NCBI GenBank assembly: GCA_026225055.1
Contig: JAMFSA010000069.1
Location: 57,557 to 121,556 of the forward strand
Origin: Mucilaginibacter xinganensis
GTDB taxonomy: Bacteria; Bacteroidota; Bacteroidia; Sphingobacteriales; Sphingobacteriaceae
Direction of reading: 5' to 3'
Length of the DNA: 64,000 nucleotides
Shown here: positions 27,825-37,788 of the stretch, one piece after another
Layout of the letters: each line of letters opens with the position of its first letter
How positions within the stretch are numbered: the stretch's first letter is position 1
Notes under the pieces: model-generated
Told to the model about the DNA's origin: nothing
Seen by the model: the letters and a program-made list of their open reading frames with translations, nothing else
Databases searched by the model: none
Program-made: the position numbers and the translations under genes

Positions 27825-28287
27825 ATGAAAGCCTTCAAGCTTAAATTCAAAAGTGCTATGATTGTCGGGGTGTTGGTCCTGATAAACGCTATTGGTTTCG
27901 GGCAAACCAGCCGGGCACTAAAAGGAGATGACCAAATCCGCCCCTACTACGTCAATGTTCCTAAAGCGGCATTAGCCGATCTTCGTCAGCGCATATTGGC
28001 TACCAGATGGCCCGATAAAGAAACTGTAGCCGACCGTTCACAAGGCGTAAACCTGGTGCAAATTCAAAACCTGTTAAAATACTGGTGTACTGAATATGAC
28101 TGGCGTAAAACAGAAGCTAAACTAAATGCCCCACCACTATTTGTAACAAATATTGGTGGTCTTGATATTCAATTTACATATGTCAAATCTAAAAACCCTG
28201 ATGGGCTCTTCAGGTCACTTCGCCCAATGGGAGGAACCCCAATTATTTGCCAAAGAATTACGGGCAGCATTTAAATCACTGCGCTAA
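27825..28287 (+). pseudogene. epoxide hydrolase copy 1, internal deletion
   Basis: The first 126 codons are a good EHN-type epoxide hydrolase N-terminus: signal peptide ending in IGFGQ, IRPYYVNVPKAALADLRQRI and EYDWRKTEAKLNAPP. After KSKNPD the sequence jumps directly to the family C-terminus, read in another frame as GHFAQWEEPQLFAKELRAAF ending at the TAA at 28285. About 0.8 kb holding the whole catalytic core, including the oxyanion HGWPGS and the nucleophile, is missing. The intact relatives are at 28375 and 55413. The actual in-frame product ends at 28274 and would be inactive. Confidence 0.8.
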
Positions 28288-28374
28288 ATAATGACTAGAG
28301 GGAGGTATGCTATTTTTCTAATTGCCCTCAGTACCGCATGGACTACTTTCCAAAACAAATTAAAAAATAAAGAA

Positions 28375-29640
28375 ATGAAAACGTACAAAAACAATCTTAG
28401 TAAAACGGTCACAGGCGCTCTGTTGCTGTTCGCAACTACCGGTTTTGCCCAGAGCACACCGGCTACTGATGCCATCCGCCCCTTCCACGTCAACATTCCG
28501 GAAAAAAAGCTCGCTGACCTTAAACGTCGCATTTTAGCAACGGAGTGGCCCGAACGAGAAACTGTAAATGATCAAACACAAGGCGTACAACTCGCTACTA
28601 TTCAAAAACTTGCGAATTATTGGGCGAGAGATTATGATTGGCGCAAAATTGAAGCAAAACTGAATTCCCTGCCGCAATTCATCACTAATATTGATGGGCT
28701 CGATATTCACTTCATACACGTTCGTTCTAAAAACAAAAATGCATTACCGCTTATCATAACACACGGCTGGCCAGGTTCCATTATCGAACAGTTGAAAATT
28801 ATCGGCCCGCTTACTGACCCTGTTGCCTATGGTGGAAAGGCAGAAGATGCTTTTGACCTCGTTATTCCGTCATTGCCAGGCTATGGATTTTCGGGCAAAC
28901 CAACCACTACCGGCTGGGACCCACAACACATCGCACGGGCATGGACTATATTGATGAAACGTCTCGGATATAAGCGCTTTGCTGCGCAAGGCGGCGACTG
29001 GGGTAATGCAGTCACTGAACAAATGGCGTTGCAAGCACCTCCCGAATTGATTGGTATTCACACCAATATGCCCGCATCAGTCCCGGCCGATGTCGCGAAA
29101 GCGCTTCAGTTCAACGAACCTGCGCCATCCAACCTTTCAGCCGATGAAAAGCATGCATATGATCAACTTGATTTTTTTTACAAACATGGCTTAGGTTATG
29201 CTAACGAAATGGCGAACAGACCGCAGACTTTATACGGTATTCAAGATTCACCAGTAGGCCTGGCCGCCTGGATGCTTGATCATGATGGTACAAGTCTGGC
29301 ACTCATAACACGCGTTTTCAACGGTCAATCTGAAGGTCTGACACGGGACGACATCCTTGATAACATTACGCTTTATTGGTTAACAGGCACGGCCACTTCT
29401 TCCGCGCGTCTTTATTGGGAAAGCAAGCTTGCTTTCTTTGCTCCGAAGGGCATTACCATCCCGGTAGCTATAAGCGCGTTTCCAGATGAGCTTTACCAGG
29501 CCCCGCGAAGCTGGGTTGAAAAAGCTTATCCGAACCTGATTCATTATAATAAACTTGATAAAGGAGGACATTTTGCAGCCTGGGAACAGCCACAGCTATT
29601 TTCGGAAGAAATACGTGCATCATTTAAATCCCTGCGCTAA
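28375..29640 (+). CDS. exported epoxide hydrolase (EHN / alpha-beta hydrolase)
   Basis: A 421-residue protein related to microsomal epoxide hydrolase. It has a signal peptide (TVTGALLLFATTGFAQ), the EHN domain (residues about 34-135), oxyanion motif HGWPGS (130-135), nucleophile Asp208 in GGDWGNAV, and the C-terminal GGHFAAWEQP histidine. Such enzymes open epoxides through an alkyl-enzyme ester on the Asp. The ATG at 28375 is preferred over one at 28291 because it begins the signal peptide. It lies between a deleted copy of itself and a decayed histidine kinase, matching the intact pair at 55413-57833. Location would be the periplasm. Confidence 0.85.
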   Translation: MKTYKNNLSKTVTGALLLFATTGFAQSTPATDAIRPFHVNIPEKKLADLKRRILATEWPERETVNDQTQGVQLATIQKLANYWARDYDWRKIEAKLNSLPQFITNIDGLDIHFIHVRSKNKNALPLIITHGWPGSIIEQLKIIGPLTDPVAYGGKAEDAFDLVIPSLPGYGFSGKPTTTGWDPQHIARAWTILMKRLGYKRFAAQGGDWGNAVTEQMALQAPPELIGIHTNMPASVPADVAKALQFNEPAPSNLSADEKHAYDQLDFFYKHGLGYANEMANRPQTLYGIQDSPVGLAAWMLDHDGTSLALITRVFNGQSEGLTRDDILDNITLYWLTGTATSSARLYWESKLAFFAPKGITIPVAISAFPDELYQAPRSWVEKAYPNLIHYNKLDKGGHFAAWEQPQLFSEEIRASFKSLR

Positions 29641-29760
29641 AGAAGGAAGAGCGGCAGACAATTTGTATAATTTCACGCCCGCCGCTCAACTTTTTTATTC
29701 AACCGTTGATGTATTATTTAACAGCGACCTGTGTCTGAAAGCGGACTAAACTTAAAGCAA

Positions 29761-30666
29761 TGAAATCGACCAGTTAACCGCCTGTGACCTCTTATTACAA
29801 ACGGCATCAGCAGATTTATGATTTTGGAGCGTTGATCTGATCAACAAAGAGTTTTTTTTATGTGAAGAAACAAAATTGTTGATAGCTTATCCAGACCAAC
29901 TGACAGTAAATGCTTTTAAGGCACTTCGCAGAATAGAACCAGCACACCGATTAATGCTGATCGGTACGATCCGGGAATGGTGCGCTTATGGTCATAAAAT
30001 GCAGTATGTATATCCTGTTTATGATAAGCTTTCCGGCGAAGCAACATGGTTAATAATCAGCGAACGATTGCAGCCGCGAAATGCTGTTCAGCAATTTCAA
30101 TTTATAGGTACACTGTCGGACAGAACAAAAACAACTGCTAAGGGATGACTTCCTGGCCATGCTGAGTCACGAATTGATCGCGCCGCTTTCGACGATCAAG
30201 CTTTATGTACAGATGGTCATGAATTTGGTAAAAATTCAGACAATAAGCCTGCGGCGGAATTCTAGTCTAAAGCCGACAGGCAAGTTGCAGAAATGAGCGC
30301 TATTATCGGAAACATACTTGATATGTCCATGATATCTTCTGGCAAAATGAAATTGCAAGCCCAAGCTTTGATATGGGCATTCTGGTCAGAGAAATCATAA
30401 CCGGTTACTTTCATCAGTTAAATACACACGTAATAAAAGTTGATCTGGCCGATGAGCAACTTATCAACGGGGACAGGAGCAAGATCAAACAGGTCATTCG
30501 CAATCTGCTGTCCGATGCGATCAAATATCCACCCGGAAAAAGCGCCGTAAAAACAGTCAGTAAAATAAGAGGGAATCTGCTGGAGGTTTCCGTCTGTGAT
30601 AGCGGCTCGGGTATCAGCAATGCTCATCAGGAAAAGCTCAATCGGGTATATACAGCATATAACTAA
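29761..30666 (+). pseudogene. decayed histidine kinase, paralogue of 56781-57833
   Basis: Pieces in different frames follow the intact kinase at 56781 from end to end: FWSVDLINKEFFLCEETKLL, ALRRIEPAHRLMLIGTIREW, the H-box DDFLAMLSHELIAPLSTIKL, AEMSAIIGNILDMSMISSG, and the N-box NLLSDAIKYPPG plus VSVCDSGSGISNAHQEKL. It stops before the G2 box. There is an early stop after the ATG at 29761, a frameshift near 30130-30150 and another around 30240-30270. As in the intact module, it follows an epoxide hydrolase gene on the same strand. Confidence 0.8.
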
Positions 30667-30894
30667 TAATCAATGCCCGCAATTTAACCGTATGTTGCAC
30701 TACCAATCAAAGCATTTTCGGAACAACAATTAAGCCAAAGCCAGTTCGGCTTGAGGTTAGCCTTCGATTTCAGATAACAAACCAAAAAATCCAGTTGAAA
30801 GACGGGAAATTTCGCGAAATAGAGTATACTATCAGATTACTGTTTCATTTATTTTGAGCAAGCATCTTTATGGATGAAAATTCAAACAAATGTT

Positions 30895-31523
30895 TTATCT
30901 TTTGCTCAAGGCAATCTTAATGCCCAACAAAATAAAAGTGGCGCCAGATACTTTATTCAACCATAGGCTGATTCCCGGTTTGCTAATGATTTTTTCCGAA
31001 AACAGGGATGCACATAAAGTTAGTATGACGCACCAAATCAAATCAATCAGCATATAAATCAGGCCCAACGAGAAAAAGGGCAAGGGGTTGCCGGCATATT
31101 CGGGCGCAATAAACTGAGGAAAAAAGCCAGAAAGAACAACGCAACCTTTGGATTAAATACATTTGTTATTATACCGGACGTATACATCTTTAGCATAGTC
31201 TCGCTTTTGTGGTTTGCACTTCCAATCAATGCAATTTTGTTTTTAGAAATTAATTTACTTACGCCTAAATAAATTAAATAGGCAGCTCCGATATACTTAA
31301 CAAATGAAAACGCGACTGCTGATTTGGCCAGAATAAGTGAAAGTCCTAAACCTGCCAGCGACAGATGTACCAATACGCCGGATAAAATCCCCAAAGTGGA
31401 ATATATCCCAGCCTTTCTTCCTTGGGTTAAAGATCTATTTAAGATAAATAGCGTATCGATCCCTGGCGTAAGGGCGAAGACGATCACCGCGATAATAAAT
31501 GTTTGAATATGTAAAATTCCCAT
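30895..31523 (-). pseudogene. LysE/RhtB family amino-acid exporter, frameshifted
   Basis: The first frame (31523-31059) gives a typical LysE/RhtB start: IVFALTPGIDTLFILNRSL with the family PG-motif and the RKAGIYSTLGILSGVLVHL segment. After FFLAFF the second frame (31083-30895) continues LPFFSLGLIYMLIDLIW to WLNKVSGATFILLGIKIAL. Adding one C at about 31120 (TTTTTCCTCAG to TTTTTCCCTCAG) restores PQFIAPEYAG. About 209 residues and six membrane segments in total, the normal family length. These proteins export amino acids or related compounds. Probably a recent frameshift or a sequencing error. Confidence 0.75.
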
Positions 31524-31666
31524 GATTTTTAAAGATTATTTCTAAAATTATTCCAAATGAAAGAAAGAAACCGGTAATAACAAGCCCAAGCGTTCATTTA
31601 ATGTCAATACCTCGCGAATCAAGAAACAGTTGACCTGGTTGTAACCGGAACTTCAATTTTATTGAA

Positions 31667-32065
31667 TCAGTTTACCCCCTCCTGCATGTAGGTCCAGACT
31701 GCGGAAATATCTTTTTCCCTTAAATGTTCTTTAAAGCGGCCTTCCCTTCTGTCTTTTTCATAAATGGCATTGGTTATTTTACCAGTGATATTACTCTTTA
31801 TATTATCGAGTGTTATCTTCAAGGTATATTTTTTACGGTTACCGCTATTATCGCTCCCTTTTATAGACTCGAATGCATCAGACGATGCTTTAGCAGTGAT
31901 ATCCTTGCATGAATAAGCCGATGTCAAAAAACTTGATGTTATCGCCGTGATTTTTGGTGTCAGGATTCTATGATAGCTTAAGTTGCTTTCGTTTTCGTAT
32001 GCATTGATGATAAATAATGCAGACAATCCGCTGAGCGACATTAACGGCCGGATTCTGGTTCGCAA
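31667..32065 (-). pseudogene. truncated lipoprotein-like protein, paralogue of 46519-47289
   Basis: The last 55 residues of this 132-residue frame (TLKITLDNIKSNITGKITNA, EKDISAVWTYMQEGVN) align with the middle of the protein at 46519-47289 (TLKINLQIVRDSLAGEITND, GKEISAVWTFIQEG). The frame then ends at a stop, and the region corresponding to the paralogue's OB-like C-terminus is absent. The N-terminus is partly unlike the paralogue. It appears to be a 3'-truncated copy, ending 6 bp before the second lpd copy begins on the same strand. The function is unknown. Confidence 0.5.
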
Positions 32066-32071
32066 TTTGCT

Positions 32072-33475
32072 TTAGATATTGATTGCTCCCTGGCCTGCTG
32101 CGATCAGATAAGCATCTTTTAAGGCTTCTGCATAGGTGGGATGCGCATAACTGATCCGGTACATATCCTCCGCCGTGACTTCGAATTCCATGGATACGAC
32201 CGCCTGCGCAATTACATCAGCAACTCGCGGCCCTATAATATGTACCCCGAGAACTTCGCCGTATAAGGGGTCGATCAGAACCTTTACGAATCCATCGGTG
32301 TCCATTGAGGCTCTCGCTCTGGCACTGGCAGAATACGGAAATTTCCCTGATTGGTAAGAAACGCCTTCCGCTTTTAGCTCCTCTTCGGTTTTACCTATAG
32401 AGGCCACCTCAGGCTAGGTGTAAACTACGCCAGGAATCAGGTTGTATTTAATATGTGGCTTTTGACCGTTTATGACTTCTGCTACAAATGTACCTTCGTC
32501 CTCCGCTTTATGCGCAAGCATCACTCCATCAATCACGTCCCCTATGGCATAAATATTTGGCACTTTGGTTTGAAGCCATTCATTAACTTGAATTTTACCA
32601 TTGTTTTTGACCAAAATGCCCACCGACTCCAAATTTAACTGGGCTGTAAAAGCTTTTCTGCCGACTGCCACAAGACAATAATCGGCCTCAATCTTTTGCA
32701 TAATGCCTTCCTGATCAAGATAACTGACAGCAGCCTTATCGCCGAGATTTTCTGCAGATTGAACTTTATGACCCAGCAAGGTTTTAACCCCGAGCTTATT
32801 GAGCGACCTATACAAGGTTTTACCCAGTTCCCTGTCCATAGCCGGGATCAATGAATCCGAATACTCTATAATCGTAATTTGAGTGCCGATCCTTGCATAT
32901 ACCGACGCTAATTCGACGCCGATTACACCTCCGCCTATAATGACCATGGAACCGGGCCGGGCGGTTAGGGACAAGGCTTCCGTGGATGAAATGATACGTT
33001 TTTTATCTATCGGAACGCCCGGCACGGTCGATGGTTTAGAGCCGGTAGCAATGATCGTGTATTTCGCCTCAAGTAGTATTTCCTGTTCAGCAGTTTTTAC
33101 TTGTATATGTGTTTCGTCCGTAAAGCTTCCCCAACCATGATAGACATCAATCTTATTCTTCTTCATCAGGTAGATTAGTCCAGCCGTGTTCTGAGCAACG
33201 ACTTCAGTCTTGCGCTTCATAAATTGACCAAAATTTAATTTCAAAGGACCCGTTTCAATTCCCTGCGCCTCAAATTGCTTTTGAGCCTGTATAAAATTTT
33301 CCGAACTATCTAACAGCGCTTTGGCCGGAATGCAGCCTACATTGGTACATGAACCTCCGAGCGTGTTATATTTTTCAATTATGGCTACGCTATAACCCAA
33401 TTGTGCGGCTCTGATCGCTGCTACATACCCTCCTGGTCCGGAACCTATCACGACGATATCATAGGATGTATTCAT
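32072..33475 (-). pseudogene. second dihydrolipoyl dehydrogenase copy with an amber codon
   Basis: A 467-codon frame closely related to the intact lpdA at 18754, with GSGPGGYVAAIR, GGSCTNVGCIPAK, GGGVIGVELASVYAR and HPTYAEALKDAYL. In the segment that reads VVYTWPEVA in the intact copy, the Trp codon is TAG (32414-32416), with the frame open on both sides. Translation would stop at residue 353 and lose the dimer-interface domain with the catalytic histidine. One G-to-A change in a TGG codon explains it. Without C-terminal domain the product should be inactive. Confidence 0.85.
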
Positions 33476-33961
33476 ATTTTATTTCTATTTAGTAATGTAT
33501 TCTATCTATCTCCTTTGAGGGTTAAAAAAACAAATAAAAACGCTGGCTTTAATAACCAATCTGGAAGTTTTAAAAGTCAAATTTATCTAGCAGAAAAGCA
33601 GGTGCCAATAAGAACAATGGCAAACCGGACATAATCCGCTTTGAAAGGGCCATGTTTTCCAGTGTAACAGAATCTATCTTGCGAACAAGTGCAGTCGAAT
33701 TCCACCGAAGGATATAGTTGTGCACATTCTAATAGTGCGAGGAAAAATTCAACATCAGTGACACTCCTTAATTCAAATCAATAATCAGGACCCGCGACAC
33801 GAATTAAATCGACGGCCGCCTTTTTGCCTTAATGTACGGAGATTGAAAAATGTTCACGGCTCAAAAGGGCATTTTCAGCCCCTGATTGTGTCCGTCTGGA
33901 CCATTTTCATCTAACGCCCCCCTCACGATTAGAATAGTTTTGCGGGACAAAAAAAGAAAAA
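33476..33961. other. 486-bp intergenic stretch, no gene recognised
   Basis: No frame here resembles a known family. A short GGGC-ATTTTCA-GCCC hairpin lies at about 33866-33883. The stretch separates the decayed 27-33 kb block from the intact 34-58 kb block. Confidence 0.4.
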
Positions 33962-34789
33962 ATGAAACCTACAATAATTTCTGTCCTGACTACATGTATT
34001 GTTATTGTTGCCTTTGTAATAATCGCGTTGATCTCAAGGGGTAAGATTCCCGCAAAGACCAGACCAGGAAAAGCTGGCGGAAAAGGCTTTGCCGTAGTTG
34101 AACTTTTTACTTCCGAGGGCTGTTCAAGTTGTCCACCTGCCGACCAGCTGATGGCAAAAATCCAAAGTGAGTCTCAGGAAAAACCAATTTATATTTTGGC
34201 TTACCATGTGGACTACTGGAACAGGCTGGGATGGACCGACGTTTTTAGCGATCACGAGTACTCAACCAGGCAGATACAATATGGAAAGTGGCTTAATATT
34301 ACATCAATATATACCCCTCAGGTAATTGTAAACGGAAGTTTTGAGTTTGTCGGGTCTGATGAACCGGCGATTCGATCCGCAATACAAAGACAATTAGAAA
34401 AAGATCCAGCTTCTTATCTGAAGCTTGATGTACAGCAATCGGACAAAGAATTAAAAATAAGCTATCAGGCAGGCATTGAACTTAAGGGAAATACCCTTTC
34501 TCTGATACTGGTTGAAAAATTTGCCGAAAGCAAAGTAAAAAAGGGCGAAAACGCTGGTCGTACGCTGGCTCATGTTCAAATTGTTAGAAAGCTTCAGAAG
34601 GAATCCCTTTCCGGGTCAGAAAATGGGAAGGCAATTATGACGCTGCCTCCGGGATTAAATAATCAGAACTGCGAAATATTAGGGTTGATACAATCATATA
34701 AGAATGGTGAAGTACTGGCTGTTGCGAAGGCCGACCTTAAGACGTTGGGAGCAGACAGGAAAGACAGTTTGAGCGAACTTAATAATTAA
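33962..34789 (+). CDS. DUF1223 family secreted thioredoxin-like protein
   Basis: A 275-residue protein with an N-terminal membrane anchor or signal segment (TIISVLTTCIVIVAFVIIAL) and a DUF1223 domain: VELFTSEGCSSCPPADQLM with the CxxC pair (C54, C57), YHVDYWNRLGWTDVFS and IYTPQVIVNGSFEFVGS. The fold is thioredoxin-like; the function is unknown, possibly periplasmic redox. The stop codon overlaps the ATG of a 51-codon ORF (TAATG), suggesting translational coupling. Confidence 0.85.
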   Translation: MKPTIISVLTTCIVIVAFVIIALISRGKIPAKTRPGKAGGKGFAVVELFTSEGCSSCPPADQLMAKIQSESQEKPIYILAYHVDYWNRLGWTDVFSDHEYSTRQIQYGKWLNITSIYTPQVIVNGSFEFVGSDEPAIRSAIQRQLEKDPASYLKLDVQQSDKELKISYQAGIELKGNTLSLILVEKFAESKVKKGENAGRTLAHVQIVRKLQKESLSGSENGKAIMTLPPGLNNQNCEILGLIQSYKNGEVLAVAKADLKTLGADRKDSLSELNN

Positions 34790-34944
34790 TGACGATCATG
34801 AGAGATTTCTTTAAGAAAAGAATAACCGGTTTCATTTTAGGGTTGGGCACTTTGTTTTCGTTGTCAGTACTTGGTAATGGCCCATTTGAAAAGAGCCCCC
34901 AGAACTGCGGCCAGATTTATAGCACGAACAAGAGAAAGCCATAA
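34789..34944 (+). CDS. small membrane-type ORF coupled to the DUF1223 gene
   Basis: A 51-residue frame whose ATG overlaps the stop codon of the DUF1223 gene (TAATG). It begins MTIMRDFFKKRI and contains one hydrophobic segment ITGFILGLGTLFSLSVLG, then a polar tail with one Cys. It could be a real small protein or the start of a longer gene truncated by a lesion. No family was recognised. Confidence 0.35.
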   Translation: MTIMRDFFKKRITGFILGLGTLFSLSVLGNGPFEKSPQNCGQIYSTNKRKP

Positions 34945-35055
34945 GAGCATACAGATTCAGATCATGAAACGTTGGACGATTAAGTATAGAGGCCAGGTTT
35001 GATACTAGCGACAGTAAAGAAAAACAATAATTAACAAACAATAAAGAATCATAAA

Positions 35056-35901
35056 ATGTCATCGTACACACACACAAGCGCGCCGAATAAATTCATTAAG
35101 AATGGTGGTATCCGGTTCGCCTATCGCAAATTCGGAAAGAAAAAAGGGATACCATTAATTCTATTTGGACATTTTCGTTCCAATATGGAAAACTGGGACC
35201 CTGCAGTTACTGACGGGCTGGCAAAGGAGCGTCCGGTTATCCTATTCTCAAATAGTGGAATTGGGCTTACCAATGGCACGACCCCGGCAACTGTCGGAGA
35301 AATGGCTAAAGACGCAATCCTGTTTATTGATGCTTTGGGCCTCAAACAGGTTGATCTTCTTGGATTCTCATTAGGCGGATTCATCGCACAGCAGATCACG
35401 CTGGAACGCCCGGAATTAGTTAGAAAGCTGATTTTGGGAGGAACAGGGCCTGAAGGCGGAGAAGACATGCAAACGTATATTCCTGAAGTAACCAGGATCG
35501 CCACAAACGAAGTTCCTGTAATGGACGATTTCCTTTATCTGTTCTTTACCCCAAGTGAGGAAAGTCAAAATGCAGGAAAGGCATTCTGGAAGCGCAGGAA
35601 TACGCGCAAAGCCGATCTTGAGCCGGCAACATCAATGGCTGTTATGCAGGCACAGGCAAATGCAATCGGAGAATGGGGTGTTCCCAATCCTGATTTTCCC
35701 CGCCTGAAAGAAATTCAGCAACCTGTATTAGTTGTAAATGGGCACAATGATATTATGGTTCCAACCATAAATTCTTATCTCCTTTTTCAGCACATCAAGA
35801 ACAGCAAACTGATCCTTTATCCGGATTCGGGCCACGGTTTCCTGTTTCAATACCCTGAAGAGTTTGTACGCGATGCCAACTTGTTTCTTAATCAGGCTTA
35901 A
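35056..35901 (+). CDS. alpha/beta hydrolase (paralogue 1 of 3)
   Basis: A 281-residue cytosolic alpha/beta-hydrolase. The nucleophile elbow is LLGFSLGGFIAQQ (Ser), the acid is in VVNGHNDIMVPT and the histidine in PDSGHGFLFQYP. The strand-4 loop reads FSNSGIG instead of the FDNKGIG found in its two paralogues at 35935 and 39081, which may alter the active-site entrance. The start TSAPNKFIKNGGIRFAYRKFG is shared by all three. Substrate unknown; the group resembles esterases and cofactor-free haloperoxidase-like hydrolases. It is followed 33 bp later by the exported paralogue. Confidence 0.8.
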   Translation: MSSYTHTSAPNKFIKNGGIRFAYRKFGKKKGIPLILFGHFRSNMENWDPAVTDGLAKERPVILFSNSGIGLTNGTTPATVGEMAKDAILFIDALGLKQVDLLGFSLGGFIAQQITLERPELVRKLILGGTGPEGGEDMQTYIPEVTRIATNEVPVMDDFLYLFFTPSEESQNAGKAFWKRRNTRKADLEPATSMAVMQAQANAIGEWGVPNPDFPRLKEIQQPVLVVNGHNDIMVPTINSYLLFQHIKNSKLILYPDSGHGFLFQYPEEFVRDANLFLNQA

Positions 35902-35934
35902 AATTCATCAATCACATTTAATTAAATAAAAATC

Positions 35935-36852
35935 ATGAAACGTATCTTTTTAATTGCGACGCTTATTTTCAGTCTCGCATCAACCGCAATTTTTGCGCAA
36001 TCGCAACCCTCTGCTACTGATCTTCATCAAACTGCAAAGACAAAATTTATTGATGTCAACGGCACTCGTTTTGCCTATCGTGTTTTAGGTAACAAACCCG
36101 GAATCCCCCTTGTCCTTTTGCAGGGTTCATTTTTTAACATGGATGAATGGGACCCGAAAATCACCAATGGTCTTGCAAAATATTATAAGGTAATCATATT
36201 TGACAATAAAGGTGTAGGTGCCACAAATGGCAAAACACCAACTACGATAGAAGAAATGGCAAGTGACGCCGTTAGTTTCATTAAAGCCCTGGGATATAAT
36301 AAAGTTAACATTTTAGGTTTTTCTATGGGCGGTTTTCAAACACAACAGATCGCTCTTGAAGAACCCCAGTTAATTAATAAATTCATTCTCACCGGTACAG
36401 GACCTAAAGGAAGCGAAGGCTTATCCGGCCTTCTTGACCATTTAAACGAGGTCAGCAAAAAAAGCCCTGATGATCAACTGCTGTATTTGCTGTTTACACA
36501 ATCCAACCATAGCCAGTCAGCTGGTAAACAATTTCTGGCAAGGATACACAAACGTACAGTAAACAGGGATATAGAATCATCGAACGAATCAAACGGTTCA
36601 CAGGTTGCTGCCGTTTTAGGCTGGTCAAAACCGAATGCCGATGCCTTTGAACAACTTAAAACCATTACTCAGCCCGGCCTGATATTCGACGGGCGCTATG
36701 ATTTGCTTGTCCCTTCGGTTAATGCCTTTAATTTATTTCAAAACATGCCGAACGCGAAGCTTTGTTTATTTCCGGATTCCGGACACGGGGCAATTTTTCA
36801 GAACCCTGATTTGTTTTTGGCACAAGCCATTCCTTTTTTGAAAGACAAATAA
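35935..36852 (+). CDS. exported alpha/beta hydrolase (paralogue 2 of 3)
   Basis: A 305-residue paralogue of the proteins at 35056 and 39081 with an added signal peptide (KRIFLIATLIFSLASTAIFAQ), so it should act in the periplasm. The Ser elbow is LGFSMGGFQTQQ, the acid in FDGRYDLLVPS, the histidine in PDSGHGAIFQNP. The three paralogues differ mainly in location and in the lid region (residues about 150-220). It is in the same direction as the upstream gene with a 33-bp gap, likely co-transcribed. The substrate is unknown. Confidence 0.8.
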   Translation: MKRIFLIATLIFSLASTAIFAQSQPSATDLHQTAKTKFIDVNGTRFAYRVLGNKPGIPLVLLQGSFFNMDEWDPKITNGLAKYYKVIIFDNKGVGATNGKTPTTIEEMASDAVSFIKALGYNKVNILGFSMGGFQTQQIALEEPQLINKFILTGTGPKGSEGLSGLLDHLNEVSKKSPDDQLLYLLFTQSNHSQSAGKQFLARIHKRTVNRDIESSNESNGSQVAAVLGWSKPNADAFEQLKTITQPGLIFDGRYDLLVPSVNAFNLFQNMPNAKLCLFPDSGHGAIFQNPDLFLAQAIPFLKDK

Positions 36853-36955
36853 TGGTACATCCTGAATGCTGGCTTAAGATAAAAATTCGATTCCGGCATT
36901 TCCATTTGCCTCTTCAATCAATAACATAATTCATAAAAGATTTATAAATAACAAA

Positions 36956-37642
36956 ATGAAAATTACCTATTACGGCCACTCATGCTTTGCAGTAGTTGCA
37001 GGCGGCAAGACGATATTATTCGATCCTTTTATTACAGGGAATGAACTGGCAAAACACATCAATCCGGATTTTATAAATGCCGATTACATCTTTGTGTCCC
37101 ACGGGCATTTTGATCATATGCTGGATGTCGAATCCATTGCCAGGCGAACCGGTGCGCTGGTAGTCGGAAGCTGGGAACTATACAATTATTTTGGTAAAAG
37201 AGGACTGACTAACCTGCATCCATTAAACCCTGGTGGAAAAGTCTCTTTTGGGTTCGGGATGGTAAAAGCCGTGGCAGCACAGCATTCCAGCAGTTTCGAA
37301 GACGGAAGCTACGCGGGCACAGCAAGTGGGTTCGTATTCAAAACCCGTGATGGTAATTTTTATTACAGCGGGGATACGGCGCTCTCATTAGATATGACCT
37401 TGATTCCGAAATTTGCAGAACTCGACTTTGCAGTACTGCCCGTTGGAGATGTATTGACTATGGGCGTTGAAGACGCGATAGAGGCCGCTGGATTTGTGAA
37501 GGCACCCCAGATCATGGGTGTCCACTACGATACCTTCGGATTAATTAAAATAGAGAAATCCTACGCAATGCACGAATTTGAAAACGCCGGGCTGACCCTG
37601 CATCTTCCTGAAATCGGTGACAGCTTTGAGATAAACAAGTAA
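36956..37642 (+). CDS. UlaG-like metal-dependent hydrolase (UPF0173)
   Basis: A 228-residue metallo-beta-lactamase-superfamily protein of the UlaG / UPF0173 branch. It has the start MKITYYGHSCFAVVAGG, the zinc motif HGHFDHM, later GDTALSLDMTLI and the conserved MGVHYDTFG near the C-terminus. The family hydrolyses lactones or phosphodiesters in a few cases; most have no assigned substrate. Cytosolic. A hairpin terminator follows at 37671-37697. Confidence 0.85.
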   Translation: MKITYYGHSCFAVVAGGKTILFDPFITGNELAKHINPDFINADYIFVSHGHFDHMLDVESIARRTGALVVGSWELYNYFGKRGLTNLHPLNPGGKVSFGFGMVKAVAAQHSSSFEDGSYAGTASGFVFKTRDGNFYYSGDTALSLDMTLIPKFAELDFAVLPVGDVLTMGVEDAIEAAGFVKAPQIMGVHYDTFGLIKIEKSYAMHEFENAGLTLHLPEIGDSFEINK

Positions 37643-37670
37643 ACAGCTGCTGTTACCTATGCTAAGCAGT

Positions 37671-37697
37671 ACCCTCTTCATGTTTTATGAAGGGGGT
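37671..37697 (+). terminator. intrinsic terminator after the UlaG-like gene
   Basis: An 11-bp stem ACCCTCTTCAT / ATGAAGGGGGT with one G-T pair and loop GTTTT, 29 bp after the stop codon, with a short T-rich tail. Confidence 0.6.
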
Positions 37698-37788
37698 TAT
37701 TCGGCGAGATATAATTACGAGCAAAAGTTAGCCGGAAGATCTGTGCTCCCATTTTACAGTTCCGCCATCAGGCTATTTAAAAATATTT

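Noticed and set aside
36900..36912. GGCATTTCCATTTGC before the UlaG-like gene as a sigma-54 promoter.
   Set aside because: The spacing between GG and GC is eleven instead of ten bases, which is not tolerated.
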